The notes beneath the pieces are model-generated. The model did no database searches. It was not told the origin of the DNA and saw nothing but the letters and a program-made list of their open reading frames with translations. The translations under genes and the position numbers were made by a program. Positions 1-10,571 of a DNA stretch of 64,000 bases are shown here, in pieces (the first letter of the stretch is position 1; the number at the start of each line of letters is the position of its first letter). Origin of the DNA: Acytostelium subglobosum LB1 (Eukaryota > Evosea > Eumycetozoa > Acytosteliales > Acytosteliaceae); NCBI RefSeq assembly GCF_000787575.1, contig NW_012236523.1, positions 559,854-623,853 of the forward strand, in the 5' to 3' direction.

Positions 1-79
1 ATGTCTCTGGTATGGGTCCAGCCGGACCGGGTCTTTGCACATGTTTGACCAGAGCATTACCATCACCGATCGGTAAGAC
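1..79 (-). other. possible exon fragment at the window edge
   Basis: Read on the minus strand, positions 79 down to 1 are open and give a plausible peptide (VLPIGDGNALVKHV and onward, Pro/Gly-rich). A good acceptor (TTTAG) ends at position 80. The plus strand also has an open frame here that ends in TAA at 73-75, so the strand is not certain. If real, this is an internal or terminal exon of a gene that continues to the left of the window. Too short for any family call. Confidence 0.2.
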
Positions 80-580
80 CTAAACAACACCACCACCAAC
101 GCTGGCCACAACTTTGAGATATATCTGGAAATGGCTGGATGGCTCAGCGTCAGTGAGTCTTTGGGTCAATGATTCATTGATTGAGTAATGGGATGAATGA
201 ATGAATGGAATGAGATATATATTGATAGGTGACATTTATTAACAAGAATGTATGAATGAACGAACTCAGAAGTGAGGGTATCATCATCATTTGGATTATT
301 AAGATAATGGATGGATTGGTGGAAGATTGGGGATGGACGAAAGTTGTGATCATGGTTGGAAGTGGTTGGATGGATGTGGATAATGGGTGGGGCATATAGT
401 ACTACAGGGTTTGTGTAAGGTTAGGAGGCTCTCATCTGGGGCAGGGAACGAACGGTCATCCCAGCAGGCGTCTTCCCTGGGGGCCAACAGCATCGAAAGG
501 GTAGGGGGCGATTAGGGGGCATCTTTGCTGTCGCGACACCTGTTGTGACCACCGTTGTTGGGGCGCGGGACAAGGCACGT
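80..580. other. intergenic, no gene recognised
   Basis: Repetitive TGAATGAATGGA-type sequence between the edge fragment and the 3' end of the next gene. Open frames here are low-complexity and show no family resemblance. It probably holds an intron or the 3' flank. Confidence 0.4.
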
Positions 581-1630
581 TTAGTTCTTGTCGACAGCAA
601 TGTTGGGGTTTGGCATCGATGGAACAACGTAGTAGTACTGCATTGGGTAGTACTGCTGCTGCTGGCCCTGTTGCTGACCATTTGGCATTTGGATGCTTTG
701 GATCTGTTGGCCAAATGGAATGTTGACTGGAACAAAGTATGGCTGTTGTGGCTGCTGCTGTGGAGCTCCAGTGGATGGCGAAGCTGGCTGTTGCTGTGGC
801 ATGGCCTGAGCAAACTGAGCGAGCTGAGCTGGGTAGAAGTTGGCATGCTGTTGTGGCTGAGCCTGTTGTGGCTGCTGAACAGATGGAGCAGCGGCAGAGT
901 TTGACTCGACCTCAATCTCAACAATGCTAGAGACTGGGACGTACTCGCCATTCTTAACCTCAGACTTCAAAGCCTTAATGTATCTGGCGTAGAACTTCAA
1001 GCATGATGCCTATGTTTGTTTGATTGAAGTGATTGATTGAATGAATGAATGGGTGGAATAGTTCCAGTGATTGATTGATTGAATGAGTTAGTGAGTGTGA
1101 GCGATTGATATGAAGTTGTTCGAGAATATACATACGTAGAAGGTGATCTCAATGAGGGGAGAAGATGAAGGACATGACAGACCAACCAGCAGAGACGTAG
1201 TAACCAAAGGCATAGGACATGGTCACGCAATAGAATACGAGGAGCATGTAAAGGAGACATGATAGACCAAAGTGAAGATATACCAAACATAGACGTCTGC
1301 TAAAGATTGAGTATGTAGCAGAGATATATCCAGCTACAACAGCAATCCACCAAAGACCTTGTGGGTTGAACATAAAGACACAGAGCAACTACATTGTTGT
1401 TTGGTTGATTGATTGAGGTGATGTTAGTGAATGATTGAATGAATGGATGAATGAATGATTCGTACAGCTTGATAAAAGACGAATGAGAATGCCCAGATCT
1501 TGCCTCTGATTGAGATTGGGTCGAGAGAGTGATGTGGCTGAGTGACTGTTGTGGCAACTACAGTGACGTGCTCATTGTCGGCAACGTCATTGATTGACAC
1601 CTCCTGTTGTTCGATGACTTCAGCACCCAT
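581..1630 (-). CDS. multi-pass membrane protein with Gln-rich tail, unknown function (frameshift in draft)
   Basis: Three exons on the minus strand: 1630-1466, 1388-1136 and 1009-581. The start ATG is at 1630 and the stop at 581-583. The product is about 281 aa. Exon 1 ends in a hydrophobic stretch (WAFSFVFYQA). Exon 2 is almost wholly hydrophobic (three likely membrane helices with IAVVAGYISATYSIF, LCLVYLHFGLSCLLYMLLVFY and SYAFGYYVSAGWSVMSFIF). Exon 3 begins with a short basic segment (LKFYARYIKALK) and becomes a cytosol-type tail rich in Gln, Pro and Tyr. The exon 2 frame hits a stop just before its donor unless one base is removed from the four-G run at 1156-1159. With that correction exon 2 reads on to FYAS and joins exon 3 in frame, so this looks like a homopolymer sequencing error. 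I do not recognise the family. Confidence 0.6.
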
Positions 1631-3120
1631 TTCTTTGTTATATTATATTTTATATATATATTTGTAGATAATTTGTAAATAAGTAAGTATGTTTGTTTTA
1701 AAAAAGTGACGGATTGATTGTGTGTTGTGAAGGCAGTAGTGATGGTTGATAGTTCGCTAGTGTGTGTGGATGCTGACTGGACAAAACACTTCGTGCCTCA
1801 CTTGGGTATCCAAGCCAATTTTGAAAAATTAAATAAGCAAAAATATGGGAACTACGTTGTTTTTTCGACCTTCCAATCACAATTGTGTGTGGTTCTGATC
1901 CTGGTCCAAACACTGACCAACAACACACACAAACACACATTAGAACAATTAGTGTCTTGATCAATAACATTCTTTTTATGATCTCAAAGAACTAAAGAAT
2001 AACAACCTTGGTTTGGTTTCTGAATGAATGATTGATTGATTGATAAAGATAAGTTTGTTCTTATCACATATAATCACTTATAAATAGATACAGATAATCC
2101 ATTTCTCTATTATTCACCAACTCTCTTTTTGGTACCTTGCACCAAAAATGATTCAACATGTCAGTCGACTCACTTAATATCTCTATCTTTAGTTTTTTGA
2201 TGACTGAGTGATAGACCCGACGTGAAGTTGGATAGAGTCGTTATTATAAAAACGATGCCCATCATTAAATAAAAGTTTGCCATTCTTGCCTGTATTGGCA
2301 TTCGTTTGGCTTTAATAGTCATTACAACCGCGGTTCAAAGGCAAAGAAACAGACCCATTCACTCTTTGAATCAATCTGTGTCTGAAAGGACCTTACCTCT
2401 ATTGTTTGAATGGGGAGGTCCGCAAGTCGAAACAAACTTGGAACATCCCATCAATCAATCAACACACTTGCCACACTTCCCACAAGTTGTGGAGACTACT
2501 CGGATATGCCCCATCAAGGCCCTATGCTCGACGATGCTTCGTTGTAATAATAATAACACAACACACTATTGACTTAATGACATGAAGGCTGTCTCGTTGT
2601 TAACCTTGTGGTAACTAACATAGTTAGATAGTCAATCAATCACACGGCCCCAACACTTTGGTTGTTGGAGCGACCCCTCGCGCCGCATCCACATGTTCCA
2701 TCACATCATACGCTAGTTCTCGCTCCACTGTGAATGCGACAACCTAACCTAATCTACCTCACCTGGTGAACTTAAGTTGGTGTCGTGTCGTGTTCGTGGT
2801 CCACATTTACAAACGACAGGTCCTGTCACACGCTACCAGATGTCCTCTCGCATTCACAGATATTTGGCCTGCTCACCATAGATCTCCTGGCCACCAAGAG
2901 TTGTTCGTTAACCTTTCCTTCGCCAGCTATCACTATCAGTTCACTCTTCACACTTGTTGTACTTACTAAGAATATAACACTGTCTGTTGCTTTGCTTGCT
3001 TGTTGACAGGTACTCACCTTCACAGTATTGATTACCAGTCACCCTTACTTCACTCATCTTTGAACATACATACATATAACAAAGGTTGTTACTGCGCTTA
3101 GCCACTCAACAGCGTATGAT
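1631..3120. other. long intergenic region between divergent genes
   Basis: About 1.5 kb separating the divergent membrane-protein and VPS9 genes, so it must hold both promoters. The AT-rich part next to 1630 has TTGATTGATTGA tracts (about 2027-2044). A perfect 8-bp hairpin (TTTTTGGT, 7-base loop, ACCAAAAA) lies at 2126-2148. Positions 2640-3100 are more pyrimidine-rich and may be a 5' leader of the VPS9 gene. I see no tRNA arms or convincing coding frame; short open frames at 1718-1960, 2306-2572 and 2766-3006 lack any protein-like pattern. Confidence 0.5.
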
Positions 3121-5511
3121 ATGTACTCATTTAAGCATTCAACAACAACCAGACATAATCATCACAACAACAACTACAACAACAACTATAACAACAACGA
3201 GACAAACAACAATAATTATAATATAACAACAACAAGATTAAATCTATTGGATACATTTGATATGATGGTAACCTTTGGTTCCTCCAATCAAACTTCCAAC
3301 AACTCACCATCATTGCTAAGCGGCAGCGGCGGAAACACATTTGTCAACACACTTGGCAACTCATTTGACAATATGGAGCAACTCTCATCCAGTCCATCCA
3401 AGCACAACAATTACAACAACAACTATAACATCAATAGTAATAATAATAACAATAATAATAATAACAACACAATGGTGATTACCGCTGGAAAGGATTCACC
3501 TACTTTGACCAGGAGGTTTAAGAAGTCTCCTGTGTTCATGTCGCCAGTATCCGTGTCAACTACCAGTACCAGCACATCGACTACCACCACACCAAATGCC
3601 AGCCCCTACCAATCTCCCAATGTTAAACAACGTGAGAGTGACAAGGACTCATCATCCTATGATGCCATGGGCAGCTATGTGATGGACCTTCGCGACAACT
3701 TTATCGAGGACTACTCAACAAGGGTTGTTCCTCCAATCAAGTCCACATTACCATCCACACACATAGGCAAGCCACTGCCATTGCCACAATCACCACCACA
3801 ACAACCACAGCCACACCTACCCCAACTACCACAAATACCTCAAGTATCCTCGGCAGTATCCGAACTAAAGATGCAGTTGCTGGAGAGTCTGGATATGTAC
3901 TCGACCCTGACTTCGTCGGTGGACTCTTCGCTGACTACTCAGTCGATGCCAGAGTTGCCGCTTTATACACCAAGGAAGAATTGGATTAATGGCTCAAAGG
4001 TCATGTTGTCTACATACGATCGACGCCACTTCCTCTCACCTACTCGTGGTCGCAAGAGCTTGGGCAAGTCCACAACAACTGGGCCAAGATACCTCACCAT
4101 CACCCGTAGTGTCTCGCAGTATCTCACGCTCAGACCAAAGAAGTCTCGTGGCAACCTTTCCAAGTCTACGTTCGTTGGCGAGGATGTACTGGAGGAGTTA
4201 CAACATCAAGAGCAACAACATAAGGAACAACAGGAGCAACAACAGCAACACCCAGTCGATCAATCGTCGCCAGAGAAGGATGGCGCGTCCATTAGTAGCA
4301 AGTCCAACGATGGACATGCCACCATCAGTCCAAGGAGATTAATGGTATGATAGGTAGATCAACAGTTCAATCACTCAACGTACTTGATTACTAACATCAT
4401 TCATTAATGGGTACTACGGCAACAACAGAGGACTGGAACACTTAGAAAAATATACAAGAACATCAACAAACATATTCACAGCTCTGAGGCAATTGACAAG
4501 AGAACAAAGAAGCTGAGGGAGATCATCGACTCGACAGTGGAGCACACGATCATCAAGCGCTACTTCCCATACGACTTGAACATGGACGTCCAGACCGAGT
4601 TTGAGCTGTGGGTCACCGATGGAAAGTACTCGGAGGGCCGACAGCTCGACGAGATGGTCAAGACTCTGTCGGACGACTGTGATACTACACGCACGGTGAA
4701 GCCAGCCGACGTCGAGGACTTTATCGACCGCTTCACAGACAAGATATTGAACGATCACAAGCTGCAGGATACTGCCAGCTCAATGCCACTGATATACGAC
4801 GACATATCAACACATCACATCATCGCTCAACTCACCAAGCGCATACTCTATCCGCGCATCCAACTCATGACCAAGGCCATCCTAAACAATCACAATGGAT
4901 CAGTGTTGACCACCAAGTACAACAATCAATGTCGCGAGAAAGTGTTATCCATGCGATCCAAGACCATCCAAGAGCTTAACTTACTTCCAAGCGTATGTAT
5001 ACTTCACTTGTGTCAGTGTCTTTCCGTGTTTCCGTGTTTCCAGCGGCCACGCACGAGACTAACCAGGCCCAATCAATCCCAACCAATGTAGTGTTTCCCA
5101 TCGGATGTTGACTTCTCCTACAAGAACCCATTCGAACCAGCTATATCCATTATCAACAGGATACCATCACTCTCTGTACCAATCGATATTATTTATATCA
5201 TTCAAAAGACAATCAGTTGTATACATACTATATCCGTCAGCCTGTTGGACAATGGCAAGAAGTTTAGTGGCATTAGTACTTTGTCGCGACGTGGCAATCC
5301 TGGCCCGTGGTCCGACACCACTGCGCTGGGCGCCGACGAGCTGTTCCCTCTATTCGTCTTTGTACTGATACATTCCGAGGTCATTGGCTGTTCATCATTC
5401 GTAGTATCGCTCCTCCAACACTTCACTCTGAACGATCTGGAAACTGGTGGGGAGTTTGGCTGGTGCTCAGCCTCGTTCCACGCCGCCATTGCCCATCTCA
5501 ATCAACTGTAG
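3121..5511 (+). CDS. VPS9-domain protein (Rab5-type guanine nucleotide exchange factor)
   Basis: Three exons, 3121-4344, 4429-4992 and 5092-5511, all joined in phase 0, give about 735 aa. The first 400 residues are low complexity: Asn-rich (N/Y/H runs), then Ser/Thr/Pro-rich with Gln runs near the end of exon 1. Exon 2 is a well-ordered helical segment (RKIYKNINKHIHSSEAIDKR onward). The last 130 residues match a VPS9 catalytic domain: the GADELFPLFVFVLIHSEVIG segment corresponds to the family GADDLLP block, and the GEFGWCSASFHAAIAHL end corresponds to the usual Y-LT-F-AA helix. VPS9 proteins load GTP on Rab5/Rab21-type GTPases on early endosomes. The helical region before it may be the four-helix bundle that normally packs against VPS9. 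Stop is TAG at 5509. The VPS9 call is firm; the specific Rab target is unknown. Confidence 0.8.
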
Positions 5512-5845
5512 TGATGCGATGCGATGCGATATGATCATTCAAATAAACCGTGCGTGTGTTTGGTCAATCAACCAAGACGAATTGTAGTGGTGGTGTTGTC
5601 GTTGTTGTTGCGTGTGTTGGGCGACTCTCTATCCCCTCAACCAAAAACAGGCCTCATGAATAAATAGATCCACGAATGTCTGATCGAGTTGGACCAATCA
5701 GATTGTTGTTCAACTAAAATGTTTGATCATTGGGGAATGTGTGCTTCTAGTTCTTGTCCCATTGGACTGTTTACTTGGAGACAAGATTGATCCACATTAC
5801 TGACTACTTCACTACTCATTCATACTCCCTAATAACAAACATAGA
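5512..5845. other. intergenic, no gene recognised
   Basis: About 330 bp between two same-strand genes. It should hold the 3' end of the VPS9 transcript (AATAAA at about 5541) and the promoter of the psi-family gene. No tRNA or other structured feature was seen. Confidence 0.5.
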
Positions 5846-8211
5846 ATGAATATAAACATAAAAGTTATCCCTTCACTTGTGATATTAGTATCACTAACAT
5901 TTGTAATAGTACATGGCGCTCAAAGTAGGTACCTTAGATATCTTTCAAAATTGATTGGTTGATTGACTGATTAATAATATGTTGTTAAGGTCCAATTTTC
6001 AATATAGCAGTGATGGATCATCATCCAACTTTAAATAGTAACTTTGATTCATCGAGTTCACAAGGTGGAGTTATCAAACATGTTGTGAGTCAGACCTTGA
6101 ACCCAATCACATTGGTTCCAGAGTTGAACAAAGAGTATCCACTCGATCCAAAGTCCTTTATGGTTAAACCGGAACTATTCCCTACATTCTTTACAAAGAC
6201 CAAAGGTATCAATGCCTATGTACCAATACAATTCAATGTAAATTACTTCCCAGATTCATTTAGACCTGACAAGGAAGAGGTAAAGCCACAATACTATCCA
6301 ATTGACAACAAAGGATTGGATGAGTTACCTGGAATGGGAATATACCGTGACCTCCGAAACTTCTATCATAACTTCCACTTCTGTATCAAAATACATGCCT
6401 TCTTTACTTATGGAGTATGTATCCAGAATTGTAAAGATTATATCAAGTATGGATGTAACTTACTGGAGTTGACAATGACAACTTGTAGGGATCGGAAATC
6501 TTCACAGTCCAGGCCGACGATGATGTCTGGGTATACATCAACAATTCATTAGTATTGGATATAAGTGGATACCATACTCTACAGACCGTATCAGTCAACA
6601 TACCTGGTCTAGGTTTGTCACAAGTATGCTTGATCAATCAATCAATCAATCAATCCATCGCTCAATCACTGACACTCCATTGATCAACAGGGACAAACAT
6701 ATCCTCTGGATTACTTCTATTGTAATAGGTATACACCATCATCTTCATTGGCTATCAAGACTACAATGACTTGGTTGATTCTATGGACTGATTATTGTGG
6801 AATTAGTAATGGTGATGGATCATGTTGTGAAGCATCGGACGATTGTAATGATGATGACTTGTGTACAATCGATACATGCCCATCTCCATTGACCAATGGC
6901 GCCAACTCCACCAACTTTAGACAGTATTGTAATCATACAAGGATCACTTGTGATGAACAGACGAAGTCAGACCTCTGCTTCCAACATCAATGTGAGGGAG
7001 GCAAGTGTGTCGTCGGTGCTAGGAAGACATGTCCACACATCACATGCCATGTAGATACTAGTTGTGATCAAGAGCTTGGATGTCAATATGAACCTCTTTG
7101 CAGGAATGATATATGCCACACTGTACAATGCGTGCCAGGCAACGAGACAACATCAGACACTTGTACACGTTCTCCGATCGACTGTACAGGTAAAGACAAG
7201 TACTGCATGGACTACGCAAGCGACCCAGAGCTGGGATGCACATCCAAGCCCAAGCAATGCGGTCCACCAATCAACTCGACTGAATCAAAGTGCATGAGGT
7301 ACTACTGCACTCCAGGTGTAGGATGCCAGTCATCATTGATGAATCAGACTGAGTGTGATTGTTGTGATCCAACATTGACACCAAAGTGCAAGGTGGCCAC
7401 ATGTAATGTAACAACAGGCAACTGCGACTACACTGATGTATCAATGGTCTCATCAGATGATGATCCCTGTCAAGTGGGTCATTGTAATCCTGACACCGGT
7501 GTGATCACATTCAAGCCAGTAGTGTGCAATGGTTGTCAGACATGTAGCCGGGCTTCTGGAGCTACCCAAGGTCAATGCGTGGATACCGATTCATTGTGTA
7601 CCAGTCCCAATCAATGCAATGTTGGTTCATGTCAGAGTGGCGAATGCAAGACCACCTTAAAGTCATGCGATGATGGTGATCCATGCACAGTCGATTCATG
7701 TAACATCTTGACAGGATGTGACAACTCGCAGCCAGTAGTATGTGCCGACCAAGACCTCTGCCACATTGGTCAATGCACACCAGGTGTTGGATGTACTTCA
7801 GTCGACAGGACATGCCCCACCGAGAGCTTCTGTATCGACTCGATCTGTGATCTACGTTCAGGCTGCGTTACATTCGCTCGACAATGCACGCCACCAGACT
7901 CCAAGTGTCAGAGTGGCACTTGCAACAACTCGACGAGGATGTGTGAGTTCCGTGACATCTCTCCAGTGCCATTCGGTTGCAACAAAGCAGCTGTCATATC
8001 AACTGGTGTTGCCGCTGGTGTCATTGTAGCCGGTGCCATTGTGATTGGTATCCTAGTGTTTGGTGCCAAGAAGGGCTATGACTTTTGGAGGGTATCCAGC
8101 ACGAATGACAAGATTACCTCACTCAATTCCAATCCACTCTATGATGAGCATCCATCAGCTAATGGCGCCAATCCACTCTATGTTGAACAAATAGATAATA
8201 CAGATATTTGA
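5846..8211 (+). CDS. psi-family fibro-slime/cysteine-rich type I membrane protein, copy 1
   Basis: Four exons, 5846-5924, 5990-6414, 6489-6623 and 6691-8211, give about 719 aa. Exon 1 is a signal peptide (KVIPSLVILVSLTFVIVHGA). Exons 2-3 form the PA14/fibro-slime region, with the family hallmark FYHNFHFCIKIHAFFTYG followed by ADDDVWVYINNSLVLDI. Exon 4 holds a long array of Cys-rich CTDC-type repeats (pattern CDDGDPCTVDSC...GC), then a membrane helix (about residues 646-671) and a tail of about 48 residues with two NPLY motifs. This is the architecture of Dictyostelium psi proteins, related to prespore-inducing factor PsiA. The partner and signalling role are inferred from family only. It shares exon structure (a 79-base first exon ending in phase 1) with the minus-strand copy at 34159-36459, so the two are paralogues. 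CTDC repeats occur again at 46359-47398. Confidence 0.88.
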
Positions 8212-8299
8212 ATGAATGTTGTTGAAAGTGAAGGAATCTTCAAATTGTTTCGTTCTTTCATCCATTGAGATTGTGGTTCTCAATGATGTGTGTGGATAA

Positions 8300-8346
8300 C
8301 ACCCACCTGAGGTAACAAGAATTTCGGGGGGTAATTTCTTTATGGG
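8300..8346 (+). repeat. left terminal inverted repeat of the 8.3-kb element
   Basis: Begins CACCCACCTGAGGTA, then after a 4-base mismatch block continues GAATTTC and GGGGGTAATTTCT. It pairs with 9510-9556 read in reverse complement, with about 7 mismatches over 47 positions. The flanking TAA at 8297-8299 is repeated at 9557-9559. Confidence 0.7.
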
Positions 8347-8407
8347 TCAAATTCATAGGACAATGACTGATAGATAGACATAAACGGGTAATAATTGTTG
8401 TTGTTTA

Positions 8408-9295
8408 TTACAAACCAAAGAAGTTCTTGATGTTGCGCATGATGTTGGGTCTATCTGTCACCATTTGGCTTGATGATGACTGGGTTGTAGACTCAGTGTG
8501 AGTGATTGTGTTGGTTCCATGGCTGTTTTGGATATTCATGGTATTGTTGTTGACCTGGAGGTTGTTCTGGATCATTGTGATGGCCGGCTGTGAACCAGCG
8601 CCTGTGGCCTTGATTGTTACATCGTATTGCACATTTACAAGTCCACTGGCGATATGTTAGAGTTATTTGAATTAAGAATGAATGAATGTGTAAACATACC
8701 TTGTTTCCTTGGATGTGATCAGGTTGCCAGTGGACTTCTTGTCGCGCAGCACTACTGTCCTTTGCTTCTTGGTCAATTTCTCTGGATCAATGATGGCCAG
8801 GTCCTTGGATTGCTGGGCAACGAGAGCATTAAAGGACCAATAAAAATAATTAAAAAAAAATAAAAAATCAAAAAGAAAAAAAAGGACCATTCGATCAGAC
8901 ANNNNNNNNNNNNNNNNNNNNNNNNNNNNNNNNNNNNNNNNNNNNNNNNNNNNNNNNNNNNNNNNNNNNNNNNNNNNNNNNNNNNNNNNNNNNNNNNNNN
9001 NAACTCCAGTCAACACCTGTCTCTTTGCCATTGGCTTGTAATGATAAAACGACATCTCTATCTCCTTGACAAGAAAAACCTCTTGCAACACAACAAATAG
9101 TCGCTTGGTAGATGGGATGCCATTGTTGGCCAATGCCTTGGATATATCGCTTGGCCTGACATCATACTTTAGTGCCAACTGTTTATGTTGTATTGTATTA
9201 TCCTCGTGCAATTCCTTAAAGACTTCCTCCATTCTCTCTTTATAGTCCTTTTTCTGTATCCTGGTTGGAGTATTTCTAAGAGGTACGCCTGACAT
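8408..9295 (-). CDS. helix-turn-helix-like protein inside the TIR element, interrupted by the assembly gap
   Basis: Start ATG at 9295 (MSGVPLRNTPTRIQKKDYKE), stop at 8408-8410. The first roughly 98 residues run into the N gap. They include a segment resembling a helix-turn-helix DNA-binding motif (HKQLALKYDVRPSDISKAL). After the gap, an acceptor near 8813 (GCCCAG) starts an exon encoding SKDLAIIDPEKLTKKQRTVV. This ends at a GTATGT donor at about 8701 and is spliced in frame to a last exon from about 8646 (SGLVNVQYDVTIKATGAGSQ onward, Asn/Ser/Thr-rich, ending FFGL). The exon before the gap and the acceptor after it imply at least one intron within or near the gap. Family not recognised. Its position between TIRs suggests an element-encoded or captured protein. 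Confidence 0.5.
8902..9001. other. assembly gap of 100 Ns
   Basis: Exactly 100 undetermined bases, a common placeholder size, so the real gap may be longer or shorter. It sits inside the TIR element and inside its gene. Confidence 0.95.
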
Positions 9296-9509
9296 GTCTT
9301 AAAAATGCTCGTAATAATAGTACATGTAGATGATATCAAAATGATCGTATAATTATATTTGTATAAGATATATTATATATGATTAGATAGTATATGATCT
9401 ATAGAACAACAATATTATCTGTTTGTTTAATAATTTGGGAAATTAATTAAATGAATCACGTCTACAACTATCTCAGACCTGTAACCTTCATCATTCACGC
9501 ACAAATATC

Positions 9510-9556
9510 CCCACAGAGAAATTACCCCCTGAAATTCCGAATACCTCAGGTGGGTG
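9510..9556 (-). repeat. right terminal inverted repeat of the 8.3-kb element
   Basis: Reverse complement begins CACCCACCTGAGGTA and continues GAATTTC, GGGGGTAATTTCT and TGGG, matching 8300-8346. It is followed by the TAA duplication at 9557-9559. Confidence 0.7.
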
Positions 9557-9742
9557 TAAGTTACCATTCGCTCACACTCTCGATCATCACGAACAACCAA
9601 TCAACATCCGAGTTTGGATGGATTCAACAACACTGTCAGTTTAAACACATATATTCAACAAATGATGACACAATGACTTAGGACCTGTCGAACCTTCCAT
9701 ACCATTACACAAATAGATATAGCAATAGAGATATATATAATC

Positions 9743-10468
9743 ATGGAATTGAGGAGAAACAATAACTTACAAAAGACTCTCCATGTACAAAAAAGAAAGT
9801 CTTCCACGCCAACAGGGAAGGCCTCGACTCCAATAAAGTGGTCAACACAAAGGAAACATAAGAAATGGAATCAATCAGCCACTGCCATTCAGAATCGATC
9901 AAATATACCAACAACCTCAAAATATAATGGGAGTAGCTTGAAGCCGATCTATAACATGGTTGACGACGGGGTTTCGCCTATCAAGTGGCGTGTTGGTGTA
10001 ACTCATACCTCCACTTTGGTGCCCCGAATCATTGACTCCGACGATGTTTCCAAGAAGATGAAGTATATACGCAGGGCTGAGGTAGTTCAGTATCTTCAAC
10101 TTGTGGATGATGTCAGAGAGCACTGCCAAAAGTACGTCGCAAAGTTGGCTAGCTTGACGCTCTTATTTGTTTGCACGCCTGCCGAGGCATACAAGCGTGA
10201 CGTCGAAAGTAGACCTGCAGCAGAGTTTCACTATTGGTTCAAGGAGCATGGGAAGTCCTCTGGCCTTCACAAGTTTAATCCAGACGATGGCAGTGTTGTT
10301 ACTTGGATCCAGTTGGTGGAGATCATCGTACCACACAAGTCCCTTCTCCAATTCGCCGCAGCTGTCATTAACTACAAGTACCTGTGCCAGATGCGTATTG
10401 GTGGTACGGTCGATTCTTGGAATGAGCTTAAGATGCTTATCATCAATAGGTTTGCCAACACCCATTAG
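9743..10468 (+). CDS. orphan basic protein, unknown function
   Basis: Single open frame of 241 aa from ATG 9743 to TAG 10466-10468, with no visible intron. The first 80 residues are rich in Lys, Arg, Thr, Ser and Asn and look disordered and nuclear-type (KRKSSTPTGKASTPIKW). The rest is ordered: a helical segment (YIRRAEVVQYLQLVDDVREH), then KYVAKLASLTLLFVCTPAEA and a Trp-containing C-terminal part. No signal peptide or membrane helix is convincing. It lies just outside the right TIR of the neighbouring element. About 25 bases of its coding sequence (near 9887-9912) recur with two mismatches just downstream of its stop (10478-10503), with a weaker second match further on. I do not recognise the family. 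Confidence 0.5.
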   Translation: MELRRNNNLQKTLHVQKRKSSTPTGKASTPIKWSTQRKHKKWNQSATAIQNRSNIPTTSKYNGSSLKPIYNMVDDGVSPIKWRVGVTHTSTLVPRIIDSDDVSKKMKYIRRAEVVQYLQLVDDVREHCQKYVAKLASLTLLFVCTPAEAYKRDVESRPAAEFHYWFKEHGKSSGLHKFNPDDGSVVTWIQLVEIIVPHKSLLQFAAAVINYKYLCQMRIGGTVDSWNELKMLIINRFANTH

Positions 10469-10571
10469 CATGTAACATTCAGAATCTATCAAATACACCA
10501 AAAGAAACAGTTGCTTCAAGTCGATAACAGAGATAAAGAGAGACAGATACATAATGTATATATGTTAGATC

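Larger units (their letters stand above)
8300..9556. mobile_element. TIR-bounded element with TAA target duplication (Harbinger-like or non-autonomous)
   Basis: Imperfect inverted repeats of about 47 bp (roughly 85 percent identical) face each other at 8300-8346 and 9510-9556. Both begin CACCCACCTGAGGTA. The bases just outside are TAA on each side (8297-8299 and 9557-9559), a 3-bp duplication of the TWA type used by PIF/Harbinger transposons. The interior holds a minus-strand split gene and a 100-N assembly gap, so the true length and full coding content are unknown. No DDE transposase is visible in the sequenced part. It could be an autonomous element whose transposase lies in the gap, or a non-autonomous element carrying another gene. 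Confidence 0.6.

Noticed and set aside
545-904. Leu/Val/Trp-rich plus-strand open frame
   Set aside because: Antisense of the Gln-rich tail of the membrane-protein gene; Gln codons read backwards give Leu.
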